Notes under the pieces: model-generated | Seen by the model: the letters and a program-made list of their open reading frames with translations, nothing else | The model's database searches: none | What the model was told of the DNA's origin: nothing | Made by a program: the position numbers and the translations under genes | Shown here: piece by piece, positions 18,349-28,314 of the stretch | Layout of the letters: the number at the start of each line of letters is the position of its first letter | Numbering within the stretch: position 1 is the first letter of the stretch | Source of the DNA: Leptospira hartskeerlii | GTDB taxonomy: Bacteria; Spirochaetota; Leptospiria; Leptospirales; Leptospiraceae | DNA length: 64,000 nt | Assembly: GCF_002811475.1 (NCBI RefSeq) | Contig: NZ_NPDL01000009.1 | Location: forward strand, 113,416-177,415 | Direction: 5' to 3'

Positions 18349-19470
18349 TTATTTTTGCTTTGTCCTTTTTTTAGACGTAGATTTTTTCTTAGAACTTACC
18401 TGCTTTTTTTTAGATGCGGGCTTTGGTTTGGTTTCCGCGACAGCAGGTTTGTTTGCCGACTGAACTGCCTTTTTAGGAGGGCTCTGTTTGCCTGTTTTCT
18501 TTCTAGGGATCGGCTGGTCCTTATTCAATTTAAACTTACTAGTTAAATCCAAAAACTTAATTCTATTTTGTAGAGTGGTTCTTGGTACTCCCAGATCCAA
18601 GGCAGCATGAGAAACATTCTCTTGGTTTCTTTTAAGCGTATGATAAATATAACTTCCTTCCACTTCTTTTAACATTGTTTCGAGTGGAAGTTTTTGGTTA
18701 AATGCTTCTGTGACGGAGGGGAACTCAAATCCCTCACCATCCTGGCTGTTTAGTTTTGCGGAAGCCGGTGAGAAGTGATACAGATAGCCGAGTGGTTTTC
18801 CTTTTTGTTTTAGGATAGATACTCTTACAATACAATCCAGGTCGGGAAGAAATGTCTGAACGGAAAGTCTACCTTCTTCCAATCTAAGCTCGTGGTTTTT
18901 TAGATAATTTCCGAGTAGGTCCTTGGACATTTCTTTTAGTAGTTTTTCTGCCTGAAGAATGCTGTCTCTAAACCATTTTTTGACGAGTATGTCTTTTTCG
19001 AAAGTCTCGTTATAAAATACAGTATGTCCATCCAGGTCCGTCGCGATCAATCCATCCGGAAAGTTTTGGAGAAGAACTTCCATAAACCATTGGCTTTGTT
19101 TTGCTTTTTCTTCTTCCGTTCTTTGTGGAGAGACTTTTGGTTTTTCTGTCTCCTTAGCCATCCAAGAGGATCTGCTGAGTTCCGAGAGAAACCTAGGTTT
19201 ATCCCAGTCTTCTAATTTTTCTCCAAAGGGACCTAATACCGGTATAGTTCTTTGTTTTTGGAAAAATGCTAGAACGGTTTCCGGAATTTCTCGGATTAAG
19301 AATTCCTCAGGGATCCTTTCGAATTCCCTCTCTGCAGCGCTTAAGTCTGCGAGTTCCATTAGAACTCTTTCTTTGGGGAGTAATCCTAGTAAGCCTGTTC
19401 CTTCTTCCCATACAGGTAAATGACTGGCAGGACTATAGAGAAAAAATTTATATAGAACTTCGATTCTCAT
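18349..19470 (-). CDS. PAS-domain regulator with Fis-type HTH and histone-like lysine-rich tail
   Basis: A 373-aa regulator. An N-terminal region of about 120 residues of unknown type precedes a PAS-like domain (about 125-230: SQWFMEVLLQNFPDGLIATDLDGHTVFYNETFEKDILVKKW). A Fis-type helix-turn-helix lies at about residues 278-315 (LKRNQENVSHAALDLGVPRTTLQNRIKFL), as in sigma-54 activators, but the AAA+ ATPase domain is missing, so it cannot remodel sigma-54 polymerase by itself. The last about 50 residues are extremely basic (KKKQVSSKKKSTSKKRTKQK), like eukaryotic H1 or bacterial histone-like tails, and could bind DNA non-specifically. It lies upstream of rho on the same strand. Confidence 0.8.
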   Translation of the reverse strand: MRIEVLYKFFLYSPASHLPVWEEGTGLLGLLPKERVLMELADLSAAEREFERIPEEFLIREIPETVLAFFQKQRTIPVLGPFGEKLEDWDKPRFLSELSRSSWMAKETEKPKVSPQRTEEEKAKQSQWFMEVLLQNFPDGLIATDLDGHTVFYNETFEKDILVKKWFRDSILQAEKLLKEMSKDLLGNYLKNHELRLEEGRLSVQTFLPDLDCIVRVSILKQKGKPLGYLYHFSPASAKLNSQDGEGFEFPSVTEAFNQKLPLETMLKEVEGSYIYHTLKRNQENVSHAALDLGVPRTTLQNRIKFLDLTSKFKLNKDQPIPRKKTGKQSPPKKAVQSANKPAVAETKPKPASKKKQVSSKKKSTSKKRTKQK

Positions 19471-19576
19471 TGGGAGAAGGAGGATATTTTCCTCCAGAAT
19501 GACTCTTTTGAAGCCTAAGCGAGAAAATTCCTCTACTTTTTTGTACGCCGAGAATAGTTTTTTTACTTTGAGGCTA

Positions 19577-20233
19577 TTACTTAACTAAACGGTTTGCTGC
19601 TTTTTTATATTCTTCAGGATAAGGAAGTTTGGATACTTTTAAGCTGGATAGAGAGTATTTTAAGGATCTTTTATATAGCACTAATGCGTAAAGATGGTTC
19701 CCGTCACGACGGAATTTATTTCCGGAAAGCCATTCTTCTCTCGCCATTCTGAAATAATCATTGGCTCTTTCTTCTTCTTTGGCGGTAAGCGGGTGATGTT
19801 CTTCCGATTCCATTTTTAAAAAACGGGATTCTTTTGCCACATGCTGCAGAAGTTTATCCGAAGAAGTTTCCGCAAATTCAGACCAACGTTTCATGGACTC
19901 AGGAAGCGCTCTTTCGAGTAACGCCAGGCTGTCTGATTTTTCCTGAACACTTCCTACTTTAGAAGCAGAGTTTAAGTCAGCGGAGTAATTTTCTATTTTT
20001 TGCAGGTCTTTTTTAAGCTCCGAGGATTCGAATGAATTACCGATCTCTCTCAAGACTCTTACTTTGGAATCTACCGATTTTTTTCTTTCTCTGAATCCTT
20101 GGGTGGACTGAGAAGAATAGATCCTTCCTGCAAGAATTGTCACCGCGATTAGGGAAAATACTACGAGCCATTTCCAAAATCGTCCGCCTTTCATCCTAAG
20201 GGAAATGATCTCGGCAGGAGTAGGAAGATCCAT
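19577..20233 (-). CDS. Membrane-anchored helical protein, hypothetical
   Basis: A 218-aa protein with one N-terminal transmembrane segment (WKWLVVFSLIAVTILAGRIY, about residues 20-39) followed by long helical, coiled-coil-prone sequence with many Lys/Glu/Ser. Its C-terminal part resembles a TPR pair (NDYFRMAREEWLSGNKFRRDGNHLYALVLYKRSLKYSLSS). The start codon overlaps the stop of the preceding gene by one base (TAATG), so translation is coupled. A periplasm-facing scaffold paired with the upstream exported protein is a reasonable inference; no function is known to me. Confidence 0.7.
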   Translation of the reverse strand: MDLPTPAEIISLRMKGGRFWKWLVVFSLIAVTILAGRIYSSQSTQGFRERKKSVDSKVRVLREIGNSFESSELKKDLQKIENYSADLNSASKVGSVQEKSDSLALLERALPESMKRWSEFAETSSDKLLQHVAKESRFLKMESEEHHPLTAKEEERANDYFRMAREEWLSGNKFRRDGNHLYALVLYKRSLKYSLSSLKVSKLPYPEEYKKAANRLVK

Positions 20234-21252
20234 TAGTTGGTTCCGCCTTGTGCAGGAACAGGAGGTAGAGCTTCTTTTGCTTTAATATCGTCTACGCGGA
20301 TCTCTTCATTACTTTTTTCTAAAAAAGAAACCCTTCCATTCGTAATAAAGCTATAATTATCATCATGGACTTCTAGTAGATCTACCGGATTGTCTTTTCC
20401 TTCTCCGGGAGGTGCTATCTTCGGCGAAAGTAATTCGTTGTCTATATAATCGATAAGAGTGTTTCGGATACGATCGTAGTCGGAAATATTTTCCTTCTCC
20501 GCAATATTTCTGACCTCATCCAGGTTCACAAATTGGAACTCACGTTTATCGTCATTCGGAGTTTTAGCTGCAATCATTGCAAGAAGTGCGAATCTTCTGG
20601 CTCTCCTTGCTACTTGTATTCCTTCTCCAAAGAGCACCAGCTTTACTCTGAATTGATAAGGAGAAGAATTATAAGCTGTAGTAAAATTATCCTCAGAGGC
20701 TTTTAGATCTCGGAAGCCAAGTTTCAATAAATGTTGTGCGATCTTATCGTTGGAACGAATGATCATTGGAGAAGCAGCTTCCAGAAGAGTACGAGCTGTC
20801 TTAATATAATTTTCGTGAACTACCTGGAAGATATCCTTCATCTCCCCTTGTGCAGCCTTCAGATTTTTATAAGATAAACTATAGTTACTCTGGAAATACC
20901 ACATATTTCCGTTGAAGTCAGCTTGGTTTGCCTTCTTAAACGATCTATAATTGTCTAAAGTATTCAGTTTTTTGAAAAGTTCACCCTGGCTGCCTGCAGT
21001 TGCAGTTTGTCCGGATTGAGCATTCTCTGCAGCGGTTGCCACCCCTGCTTGGGATTTAGGTCCTGCGCCTTCTTCCAAAGGTGGTGCAAGGTTACTCACA
21101 CAAATGTTGATGAACTTTATATTTATCTTATTCTCATCAATCAGGATGGCGAGATTTGTTTGGTCGGGAGAAACCGCGTAAGTCCTATCCGTGAAAAAAA
21201 TCGGCGCCGCAGCGAATATAAAAAGAAGAATGCGTGTATATTTCGAACCCAT
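20233..21252 (-). CDS. Conserved exported protein, hypothetical
   Basis: A 339-aa protein with a cleavable signal peptide (MGSKYTRILLFIFAAAPIFFTDRTYAVS). The mature part begins with a short beta segment and an Ala/Gln/Gly-rich linker (AGVATAAENAQSGQTATAGSQG), then a mainly helical domain (NYIKTARTLLEAASPMIIRSNDKIAQHLLKLGFRDLKASEDNF) that looks TPR-like, and a Pro-rich end. It is coupled to the membrane-anchored protein downstream by a one-base stop/start overlap. It follows dapL by 72 bases on the same strand, with a possible weak terminator in between. No family is recognised. Confidence 0.7.
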   Translation of the reverse strand: MGSKYTRILLFIFAAAPIFFTDRTYAVSPDQTNLAILIDENKINIKFINICVSNLAPPLEEGAGPKSQAGVATAAENAQSGQTATAGSQGELFKKLNTLDNYRSFKKANQADFNGNMWYFQSNYSLSYKNLKAAQGEMKDIFQVVHENYIKTARTLLEAASPMIIRSNDKIAQHLLKLGFRDLKASEDNFTTAYNSSPYQFRVKLVLFGEGIQVARRARRFALLAMIAAKTPNDDKREFQFVNLDEVRNIAEKENISDYDRIRNTLIDYIDNELLSPKIAPPGEGKDNPVDLLEVHDDNYSFITNGRVSFLEKSNEEIRVDDIKAKEALPPVPAQGGTN

Positions 21253-21312
21253 AGCTTTCCCTACTAGTAGTCTATCGGCAGGGTTTCAAAATGTATATTC
21301 TCTTTTTTTTAA

Positions 21313-21336
21313 GGAAAAGCGCCCTTAAAGAGCGCT
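21313..21336 (-). terminator. Weak terminator at the dapL stop codon
   Basis: On the minus strand AGCGC and GCGCT pair around the dapL stop, followed by TTTTCC and then an A/T-rich run. The stem is only 5 bp, so it may be leaky, allowing readthrough into the downstream pair. Confidence 0.35.
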
Positions 21337-22551
21337 GATCCTGCGGATTGCCTCGATCACGTCGTCTTTTTTACCAAAGGCGGAAAGTCTGAAGTAACCT
21401 TCTCCCGCGGGTCCGAAACCGGAGCCTGGAGTTCCTACCACCTGTGCTTTATCCAATAACTGGTCGAAGAAATCCCAAGAGCTAAGATTATTCGGAGTTT
21501 TGAGCCAAATATATGGAGCGTTTACCCCACCGAATACTTCGTACCCTGCTTTGATCAAACCTTCTCGGATCAATTTGGCGTTAGCCATATAAGTATCGAT
21601 GCTCGCACGGATCTCTTTTTTCCCTTGAGGAGAATAAATTGCCTCGGCGGCTTTCTGGGTCACATAAGAAACGCCGTTGAATTTGGTAGTATGTCTTCTG
21701 CTCCAAAGTTGTCCTATAGGAACTTCCTGGCCGTCTTTTGTTTTTCCCTTTAATTCTTTAGGGATAACGATGTAAGCACAACGAAGTCCTGTAAATCCAG
21801 CGGTTTTTGAGAAGGAACGGAATTCTATGGCTACTTCTCTCGCTCCCTCTACCTCATAAATGGACCTTGGAACTCCTGGTTCAGAGATGAATGCCTCATA
21901 AGCAGAATCGTAAAGTATGATACTATTATTCTTTTTTGCGTATTCCACCCAAGCCTTGAGAGATTCTTTAGAAGCTACTGTTCCGGTTGGATTATTAGGA
22001 AAACATAAATAGATCAAATCAGGTCTTTCTTTCGGAAAATCGGGCTGAAATCCATTCTCTTTCGTGGAAGGCATATAGATCAGGTTGGCGTATCTTCCAT
22101 CGGGGCCAGCTTCTCCGGTTCTTCCCGCCATCACGTTAGTGTCTACATAGACAGGATATACTGGATCTCCGATTGCGATCTTAGCATCCTGGGAGAATAT
22201 TTCTTGGATATTTCCGCAGTCACATTTGGATCCGTCGGAAACGAAAATTTCACTCTCGTCCAGTTTTACACCAAGAGGAGCATAGTCATTATCTGCGATC
22301 GCTTTTAGTAGGAAAGAATATCCTTGCTCGGGCCCATATCCGTGGAATCCTTCCGGAGTTCCCATTTCTTTGGAAGAAGAAACGAGTGCATCCACAACAG
22401 CAGGAGCCAAAGGAAGAGTAACGTCCCCTATCCCGAGTCGTATGATCTTTGCATTAGGATGTTTTTCGGAATAAACTTTTACTCTTCTTGCGATCTCCGG
22501 GAAAAGATATCCCGCTTTTAATTTCAGATAATTTTCGTTTATATTCGCCAT
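21325..22551 (-). CDS. dapL: LL-diaminopimelate aminotransferase
   Basis: PLP-dependent class I/II aminotransferase that converts tetrahydrodipicolinate directly to LL-diaminopimelate, a shortcut in lysine and peptidoglycan synthesis used by plants, Chlamydiae and Leptospira. Its 408 aa is the usual length. Diagnostic segments: [59 protein letters not shown], the PLP lysine Lys249 in [16 protein letters not shown], and [22 protein letters not shown]. It is distal to pyrB and a DUF2203 gene with gaps of 4 and 10 bases, so it is probably in one operon with them. Confidence 0.97.
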   Translation of the reverse strand: MANINENYLKLKAGYLFPEIARRVKVYSEKHPNAKIIRLGIGDVTLPLAPAVVDALVSSSKEMGTPEGFHGYGPEQGYSFLLKAIADNDYAPLGVKLDESEIFVSDGSKCDCGNIQEIFSQDAKIAIGDPVYPVYVDTNVMAGRTGEAGPDGRYANLIYMPSTKENGFQPDFPKERPDLIYLCFPNNPTGTVASKESLKAWVEYAKKNNSIILYDSAYEAFISEPGVPRSIYEVEGAREVAIEFRSFSKTAGFTGLRCAYIVIPKELKGKTKDGQEVPIGQLWSRRHTTKFNGVSYVTQKAAEAIYSPQGKKEIRASIDTYMANAKLIREGLIKAGYEVFGGVNAPYIWLKTPNNLSSWDFFDQLLDKAQVVGTPGSGFGPAGEGYFRLSAFGKKDDVIEAIRRISAL

Positions 22552-22555
22552 TGAA

Positions 22556-22915
22556 TTATTCGTAATCCTCGTCTATGTTTTGGATCGGTTTGCGTCCAGC
22601 AAAACCCTCGTCGTATCCGTGTTCGAAAAGGAGATCCTCTTCTCCCAGATGCCAACAATAATAACCTTTTCCGTTGTCGAAATCCACAAGCCAAAGTCCT
22701 TTAACTTCTATACCAAGTTCCCGGATCTTTCCGGACCAATCTACCAGTAACTCTTCTACCTTGGTCTCTCTGGCTTCTTGTTCATTCTCTTGGTATAAAC
22801 CGCTTTTCAGTTCTTGGTGGATCTTTCCCACGGTTTCGTAAAATTCTTCCGTGATGGATCTGACATAGGGCAGAATTTTACGCGCTTCTTCGTATGTCCA
22901 GATCTTACGTTCCAT
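22556..22915 (-). CDS. DUF2203 family protein
   Basis: A 119-aa soluble protein matching the DUF2203 pattern: an N-terminal helical part starting [18 protein letters not shown], and the C-terminal signature [41 protein letters not shown]. The family is widespread in bacteria and has no established function to my knowledge. It sits between pyrB (10 bases upstream) and dapL (4 bases downstream) on the same strand, so it is expressed with a pyrimidine and a lysine/cell-wall gene. The family assignment is fairly sure. Confidence 0.85.
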   Translation of the reverse strand: MERKIWTYEEARKILPYVRSITEEFYETVGKIHQELKSGLYQENEQEARETKVEELLVDWSGKIRELGIEVKGLWLVDFDNGKGYYCWHLGEEDLLFEHGYDEGFAGRKPIQNIDEDYE

Positions 22916-22925
22916 TCTACTCCGT

Positions 22926-23852
22926 TTAAAAACGAACGCCTAGCGAAAGACAGAGTAACGTCATTCTGCTTACAACTCCGTATTTTGCCTGACGGAAGTA
23001 TGCAGCGTTCGGAAGATCGTCCACATCTGTAGAGAGCTCATTCACTCTCGGAAGAGGATGAAGAACAATGGTCTCTTTTTTAGATGCAAGTATTAATTCT
23101 TTGTTCAACTTGAAGGATTCTTTTAATCTTTCGTATTCTCTATGATCCGGAAATCTTTCTTCTTGGATGCGGGTCACATAAGCGACATCACAATCCCAGA
23201 CTTTCTTGATATCGTCCGATTCCTCGAAAGTGATCGGGAATCCTGCAAGTCCCTTCTTATAAGACTCAGGAAGTGAAAGTTCAGGCGGAGAAATCAGGTA
23301 CAAGTGAACTTTATAATGGCGGAGAAGATTGATCAAACTATGGATCGTTCTTCCATATTTTAGATCTCCGATAAATGCAAGAGTGAGTCCGTCTAATTTT
23401 CCTTTTTCGGAAATGATCGTATAAAGATCGAGTAGTGCTTGAGTTGGATGTTGTCCAGCTCCATCTCCGGCATTGATGACAGGGATCTTGACTGCACCCG
23501 CAGCAATTCTAGATGAACCTTCCACAGGATGTCGGATCACTGCGATGTCTGCGTAAGCTTCTACCATTTTCATGGTATCGTATAATGTCTCACCTTTAGA
23601 AATGGAAGAAAATTGGAAACCTACTGTGGAGATTACCCTTCCCCCCAATCTTTCCATGGCAGCTTCGAATGAAAGTCGGGTCCTTGTTGAAGCTTCAAAA
23701 AAAAGAGAAGCCAGAAGTTTGCCTTCTAAAATTCCAAAGGCCTTATTTTGCTCCACCAGCCTTTCCATCTCACGAGTTCTCTCGACTAAAAAGTCCAGAT
23801 CCTCTTTGGAGAACTGGTCCGTATCCAGGATATTCTTATGCTCGTACGCCAT
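22926..23852 (-). CDS. pyrB: Aspartate carbamoyltransferase catalytic subunit
   Basis: ATCase condenses carbamoyl phosphate and aspartate in the first committed step of pyrimidine synthesis. Its 308 aa is the family length. The carbamoyl-phosphate loop is [21 protein letters not shown]; other hallmarks are [62 protein letters not shown] and [11 protein letters not shown]. No pyrI regulatory subunit gene is next to it. It is first in the apparent pyrB-DUF2203-dapL operon; the upstream region holds an inverted repeat listed separately. Confidence 0.97.
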   Translation of the reverse strand: MAYEHKNILDTDQFSKEDLDFLVERTREMERLVEQNKAFGILEGKLLASLFFEASTRTRLSFEAAMERLGGRVISTVGFQFSSISKGETLYDTMKMVEAYADIAVIRHPVEGSSRIAAGAVKIPVINAGDGAGQHPTQALLDLYTIISEKGKLDGLTLAFIGDLKYGRTIHSLINLLRHYKVHLYLISPPELSLPESYKKGLAGFPITFEESDDIKKVWDCDVAYVTRIQEERFPDHREYERLKESFKLNKELILASKKETIVLHPLPRVNELSTDVDDLPNAAYFRQAKYGVVSRMTLLCLSLGVRF

Positions 23853-23929
23853 TTTCTGGACAGATTGATCTGGCCGGACTCGGAGGCAAGAGAATTAAAG
23901 GGGGTCAATTTCGAACGGTTTCGTACAGA

Positions 23930-24040
23930 GAACACTGAGGCTGGGCTCACGCAAAGCCGCAAAGTTTAGAAGAGATTTTCGTAATTTGGAAAACTATATC
24001 TTCTTTTCTTAGCGCCTTAGCGTGAAAGACTCTGTGCTCC
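23930..24040. repeat. Inverted repeat built on CACGCAAAG/CTTAGCGTG arms
   Basis: TCACGCAAAGCCGCAAAG (23947-23964) is the reverse complement, with 3 mismatches in 18, of CTTAGCGCCTTAGCGTGA (24008-24025). Weaker similarity extends outward (ACACTGAG on the left, CTCTGTGCT on the right). It lies between pyrB and the RND gene. A half copy is seen at 52346-52363. Confidence 0.55.
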
Positions 24041-24046
24041 CTTTTA

Positions 24047-27000
24047 TTAATGGTGCTTAGGTTCCGGCTTTGTTTTAAATCCTAACTTAGCTCTCAAATG
24101 ACTGAAGACCGAAAGTGTTACAGGAACATAGAGTAAACTTCCGAGAGTTCCGAATCCAAGTCCCCAACCTAATGCCAAAGTCATCGGGATTAATACCGGA
24201 TCCGATCCTCCCACGCTATACGCAGTAGGAAGAAGTCCCGCAACTGTAGTCAAGGTAGTCAACAAGATCGGACGGAACCTTCTGCGGCTAGCTTCGACTA
24301 AGATCTCATCCAGAGGCGCGTTCGAAGATTTACGAATAGAATCGATACAATCCACGAGCACGATAGATGCGTTTACAAGAACTCCCGCAAGTCCGATGAT
24401 CCCAATCATTGCCAAGAAGCTGAACGCTTTTCCGGACAATACGAATCCTGCTACGATCCCTACGAATCCAAGTGGGATCGTACTCAAGATCAGAAGAGGC
24501 CTTACCACATTCTGCAAAGTTAATGCTAGAATGATAAAGATCCCGAGTAAAGCAATGAGTCCTGCTTTTCCGAGAGAGGCCATGGATCTTTGTGTGTCCT
24601 TCTCTTCTCCACCAAATACGATGGAAACTCCGGGGTATTGTCTTTCGATCAAAGGTTTAAACTCATCTATCACCTTTTGGTTCGCCTCCCTCGAAGTCAT
24701 ACCTGTTTCGATCTTGATATCCGCGTTTACTGTGACCGCTCTTTCAAAATCCCTATGAGAAAGTAATTCAGGAGAATCCTTCAGATCCATTCTGGAAATT
24801 TTTGCAAGGTTTGTGATATTTCCGGCCTTGTTCCTGAGAGGAATACTTTTTACTTCTTCCGGATTTTTCCGGAAGTTCTTATCATACATTACTCTCAGAT
24901 AAATTTTAGTTTTCCCTTGACGAACGTTACCCGCTCTCTCTCCATCATAGGCTGTTCTTAGCATGTTTGCTGCGGAGAAGGTAGATACTCCCGTAAAACT
25001 TTCCAAACCCTCATCCAGCTGGATGTACATCTGTTTGCGTCCGTTCCTATAATCATCTCGGACGGAATGTACACCCTTGATACCTTTTAAGAAAGATTGT
25101 AGATCTGCGGAAACTTTTTTGAGAACCTCATAATCCTTTCCGAGTATTCCAATTGTAATGGGTGCACCGATCGGAGGTGCCATCGCCTGTTCTTCCAAAT
25201 ACACATCGGAGAGTCCTGGTGTTTTTCGGATATCATCCTCGATGGAAGCTAATATTTCAGAGGCCTTTCGTACCCTTTTTGATTCTGGAGTCAGATACAC
25301 TAGGATCACTCCTAAATTTTCTCCGAATCTGGAGAGTGGATCGTTCGGCTCAGACTGTTGCACACCGATCTTGGTAGAATAACTTACCAATTCATCTTTA
25401 GGGATTTTCTTCAGAATTTCTTCCATATACTTCATTTTTTCCTTAGTTTGGAATATCCTGGAAGAAGGAGGAAACTCCGCTTTAATTAAGAAGATCTCAA
25501 TATCTTCCTTCGGAAAAAGAATAAAGTCCATCTGGGACATGACTCCGCAGGAACCCATTACAATAAATATGATCGCGAAGAAAGATTTGTTCCGATTTCG
25601 GATCATAAAAGCCACGAAATCGGTAAATCTTTCCTCCATTCTTGCGAAGAATGTATCTAAAGATTTTCTGAAATTAGAAGTTTTCTTCAGTTCATCCGGA
25701 GTTTTTGCAAATGCTGCAATTCTCGCGGGAAGAAATAAGAACGACTCGATCAAGCTCGCAGTTAATGCAATGATCACAACGAGTGGGATCTGCCAGATAA
25801 ATTTTCCCATGATCCCGGCCATAAATAACATCGGAAGGAATGCTGCTACAGTAGTGAGATAAGATCCAAAGATCGGCACTAACATCTCAGTGGTTCCTTT
25901 CAAGGCAGCGGACGTTTTGTCCATCTTCTCGCCTAGGTAGGTATAAATATTTTCCGAAATTACAATGGAATTATCCACGAGCATCCCGAGTGAGATGATA
26001 AGTCCCATCATGGAGATCATGTTAAAAGATACATCGAAGAAAGGAAGTGCTGCAAATGTCATTAGCATCGAGAGAGGCAATGACATGGAAGTCAAGGTCG
26101 CAGTTCTGAAATCTAAGAACAAAAACAAAATCCCAAAAACGATCAAAAATCCGATGAGCGCATTCGAAGAAACCACATTCAATCTATTCTTGGTCCTTTT
26201 CGCTTCATCGTTTAATTTGAATGTTTTAATTCCTTCAGGATAAATTTTTTCCAGTTCCTTTAATCTAACTTGGACATTGTCTGCGACTTCAATCGCATCC
26301 GCTCTTTCTTTTTTGATCACAGAAAGGATCAAGCCTTGTTGTCCATTCGCGATCGCAAGAAATCTTGGGTATTCGAAAGTATCTTCTACCCTTGCTAAAT
26401 TTCCGATACGAACAGTTGAGAATATGTCATTCGTCCTAACTGGGATCTTTCCAATTTCCGAAGGCTGTTTAAATTCTCCGTCAATCCTCAAATCGAATGC
26501 ATCTTCTGAATCTACGGAACCTGCAGGTAAATTGATATTTCTAGTCCGGATCGTTCTTGTGATATCGGAAAGATCCAATTGGTATTGTTTCAACCTGTCC
26601 GCATTTACAAGAATATGCCACTCTCTATCACGTTTTCCGAATACGTCTACTCTGGCTACTCCTGGGATCTTCTCCAGTTCCAGTTCTATAAATTCAGCGA
26701 TTGTATGAAGCTCAATCTCGTCCGTACCACCATAAACAGAGAAGTCCATGATCGGAAAGGAACCTGATTTTCTTTCCGTAATTTTAGGTTTTTCGGTTAC
26801 CTGAGGAGGAAAATCGGAGATTGCATTGTCTACTGCTCTTCGGATCTCATCCAAAACTTTTTCAGGATCCGTCTCTTCTAAGCTTACACGTACGTCTATA
26901 TCGGAAACAGAGTTACGAGAGAAGGAACGGATCTCATCTATACCGTCTATCTCTTTGATCTTTTCCTCAATAGGATACGTTACCCGTAATTCCACATCCG

Positions 27001-27172
27001 CAGGAGAAGCTCCCGGGAATTTTGTGGTGATCACGAGCTGCTTCATATCCACATTTGGAAAAGCGTCTCTGCGCAAACCGCAAAGGGACATTCCCCCCGC
27101 AGCAACAATGAATATGACTCCCAAATACATGAAGAGTCTATTGTGAATGAAAGATTGTATTATTGTTCTCAT
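24047..27172 (-). CDS. RND-family efflux transporter (HAE1/AcrB-like), inner-membrane pump
   Basis: A 1041-aa proton-driven exporter with 12 expected transmembrane helices and two large periplasmic loops. The start ([61 protein letters not shown]) is typical. TM4 carries [15 protein letters not shown], with the relay Asp and Asn in place of the second Asp, a common variant. The second half repeats the pattern ([33 protein letters not shown]). No membrane-fusion protein gene is adjacent; the upstream gene 11 bases away is a desaturase, suggesting an operon. A TolC-like gene lies about 8 kb away. Substrate unknown. Confidence 0.94.
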   Translation of the reverse strand: MRTIIQSFIHNRLFMYLGVIFIVAAGGMSLCGLRRDAFPNVDMKQLVITTKFPGASPADVELRVTYPIEEKIKEIDGIDEIRSFSRNSVSDIDVRVSLEETDPEKVLDEIRRAVDNAISDFPPQVTEKPKITERKSGSFPIMDFSVYGGTDEIELHTIAEFIELELEKIPGVARVDVFGKRDREWHILVNADRLKQYQLDLSDITRTIRTRNINLPAGSVDSEDAFDLRIDGEFKQPSEIGKIPVRTNDIFSTVRIGNLARVEDTFEYPRFLAIANGQQGLILSVIKKERADAIEVADNVQVRLKELEKIYPEGIKTFKLNDEAKRTKNRLNVVSSNALIGFLIVFGILFLFLDFRTATLTSMSLPLSMLMTFAALPFFDVSFNMISMMGLIISLGMLVDNSIVISENIYTYLGEKMDKTSAALKGTTEMLVPIFGSYLTTVAAFLPMLFMAGIMGKFIWQIPLVVIIALTASLIESFLFLPARIAAFAKTPDELKKTSNFRKSLDTFFARMEERFTDFVAFMIRNRNKSFFAIIFIVMGSCGVMSQMDFILFPKEDIEIFLIKAEFPPSSRIFQTKEKMKYMEEILKKIPKDELVSYSTKIGVQQSEPNDPLSRFGENLGVILVYLTPESKRVRKASEILASIEDDIRKTPGLSDVYLEEQAMAPPIGAPITIGILGKDYEVLKKVSADLQSFLKGIKGVHSVRDDYRNGRKQMYIQLDEGLESFTGVSTFSAANMLRTAYDGERAGNVRQGKTKIYLRVMYDKNFRKNPEEVKSIPLRNKAGNITNLAKISRMDLKDSPELLSHRDFERAVTVNADIKIETGMTSREANQKVIDEFKPLIERQYPGVSIVFGGEEKDTQRSMASLGKAGLIALLGIFIILALTLQNVVRPLLILSTIPLGFVGIVAGFVLSGKAFSFLAMIGIIGLAGVLVNASIVLVDCIDSIRKSSNAPLDEILVEASRRRFRPILLTTLTTVAGLLPTAYSVGGSDPVLIPMTLALGWGLGFGTLGSLLYVPVTLSVFSHLRAKLGFKTKPEPKHH

Positions 27173-27183
27173 ATGTTTTCTTT

Positions 27184-28125
27184 TTATTTAGAAATTTTTC
27201 CATCCAAAGGTTCTAAGAGCCCGCCCCATTGGCTCCACGCTTGTTTTATAAAACTTTTGTCCCAGGTTTCTCCGCAAACCTCCATCTGTTTAGGTAATCG
27301 ATCCCAAGAACATCCTGGGAATCGGTGATGAATCCTATGATAATTAAAATGTAAAAAGAACGTACTTACCGTTTTCGGCAGAGTTAAATTAAAGGCGGAA
27401 TTCTTATCATCAATTTCTTTCCCGTAATGATACGCATTATCGAAAAATGATATAAAGAAGGACCTGCTCAGAAGTAGGAATACCAACAAAGGCCAATTAC
27501 TTCCAAACAACCAGAAAGAAGGAATGTAAATTGCCAAGATCCAAAAAATATCCTTTCTTAATTCTTCCAAAATTTCAGGACGATAGATCCACTTAAAAAA
27601 ACCTTCTTCTATCGGGTACTCGATGAAACGGTCTACGATACGTTTTGTCCAACGAGAAGGCAGCGAAAGTAGGAGCCCTGTCCCTACTTCAAAAATGTAC
27701 GTCGCCACAGTAATTCTGAAATAATAGTTTAGACTTTGGAACCATCTTGGTTTCCAAGATTTGTGATCATAAAATTCTATCCGATCACCAGGTTCTCTAT
27801 TGAACTTATGGTGCATCAGATGACTACATTTCAGAACTGAATAAGGAGCCCCGAACACGATACAAAGAAACCTTCCCCAAAAATGATTCTGTTTTCTTTC
27901 GTTCGAAAAATTCCCATGGATACTTTCATGGATCAGATTCCAAAAAGTATAGGATACCGGTCCCAAGGCCGCAGCAAAAACCCAAGCGGCCCAATAAGGA
28001 AAACCACCCAATAAGAGTCCCAATGGCAACAAAAAATGGAAGCTTATAAATAATAATAGGATCACGAGCGAAAGTATTCTATTTTTCGCAAATGGTAGAT
28101 CTCTGATTTGGATAGAAGCTTCCAT
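27184..28125 (-). CDS. Fatty acid desaturase-family membrane enzyme
   Basis: A di-iron membrane enzyme of 313 aa. The three histidine boxes are present: HESIH (66-70), HLMHH (102-106) and HRIHH near residue 274. Hydrophobic segments ([54 protein letters not shown]) fit the usual four-helix arrangement. Such enzymes desaturate or hydroxylate acyl chains, including carotenoid-type substrates; the exact reaction cannot be told. It is 11 bases upstream of the RND pump gene and probably co-transcribed with it, which hints at a lipid-related job for that transporter (inference). Confidence 0.88.
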   Translation of the reverse strand: MEASIQIRDLPFAKNRILSLVILLLFISFHFLLPLGLLLGGFPYWAAWVFAAALGPVSYTFWNLIHESIHGNFSNERKQNHFWGRFLCIVFGAPYSVLKCSHLMHHKFNREPGDRIEFYDHKSWKPRWFQSLNYYFRITVATYIFEVGTGLLLSLPSRWTKRIVDRFIEYPIEEGFFKWIYRPEILEELRKDIFWILAIYIPSFWLFGSNWPLLVFLLLSRSFFISFFDNAYHYGKEIDDKNSAFNLTLPKTVSTFFLHFNYHRIHHRFPGCSWDRLPKQMEVCGETWDKSFIKQAWSQWGGLLEPLDGKISK

Positions 28126-28314
28126 TTAGGATAGAACGGATGAGAGGGGAATTTTCTGCAAGCAACCTGTTGAACTAAGACGTGGCGACATCGGTCGGTT
28201 TGAAAAAAAAGGTTCGATCTTATTCAACCGGGAAGTATAGAAATAAATTGATTCTGTTTATTCTTTGGAAAAAAATCGGCTCCAAAAATGTTACAAGAGG
28301 TCCAAAACAACAAT

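Noticed and set aside
21428..21441. GGAGTTCCTACCAC 14-mer in dapL as another copy of the dispersed palindrome
   Set aside because: Here it encodes the VVGTPGSG motif conserved in DapL enzymes, so protein constraint explains it. It was not counted as an element.
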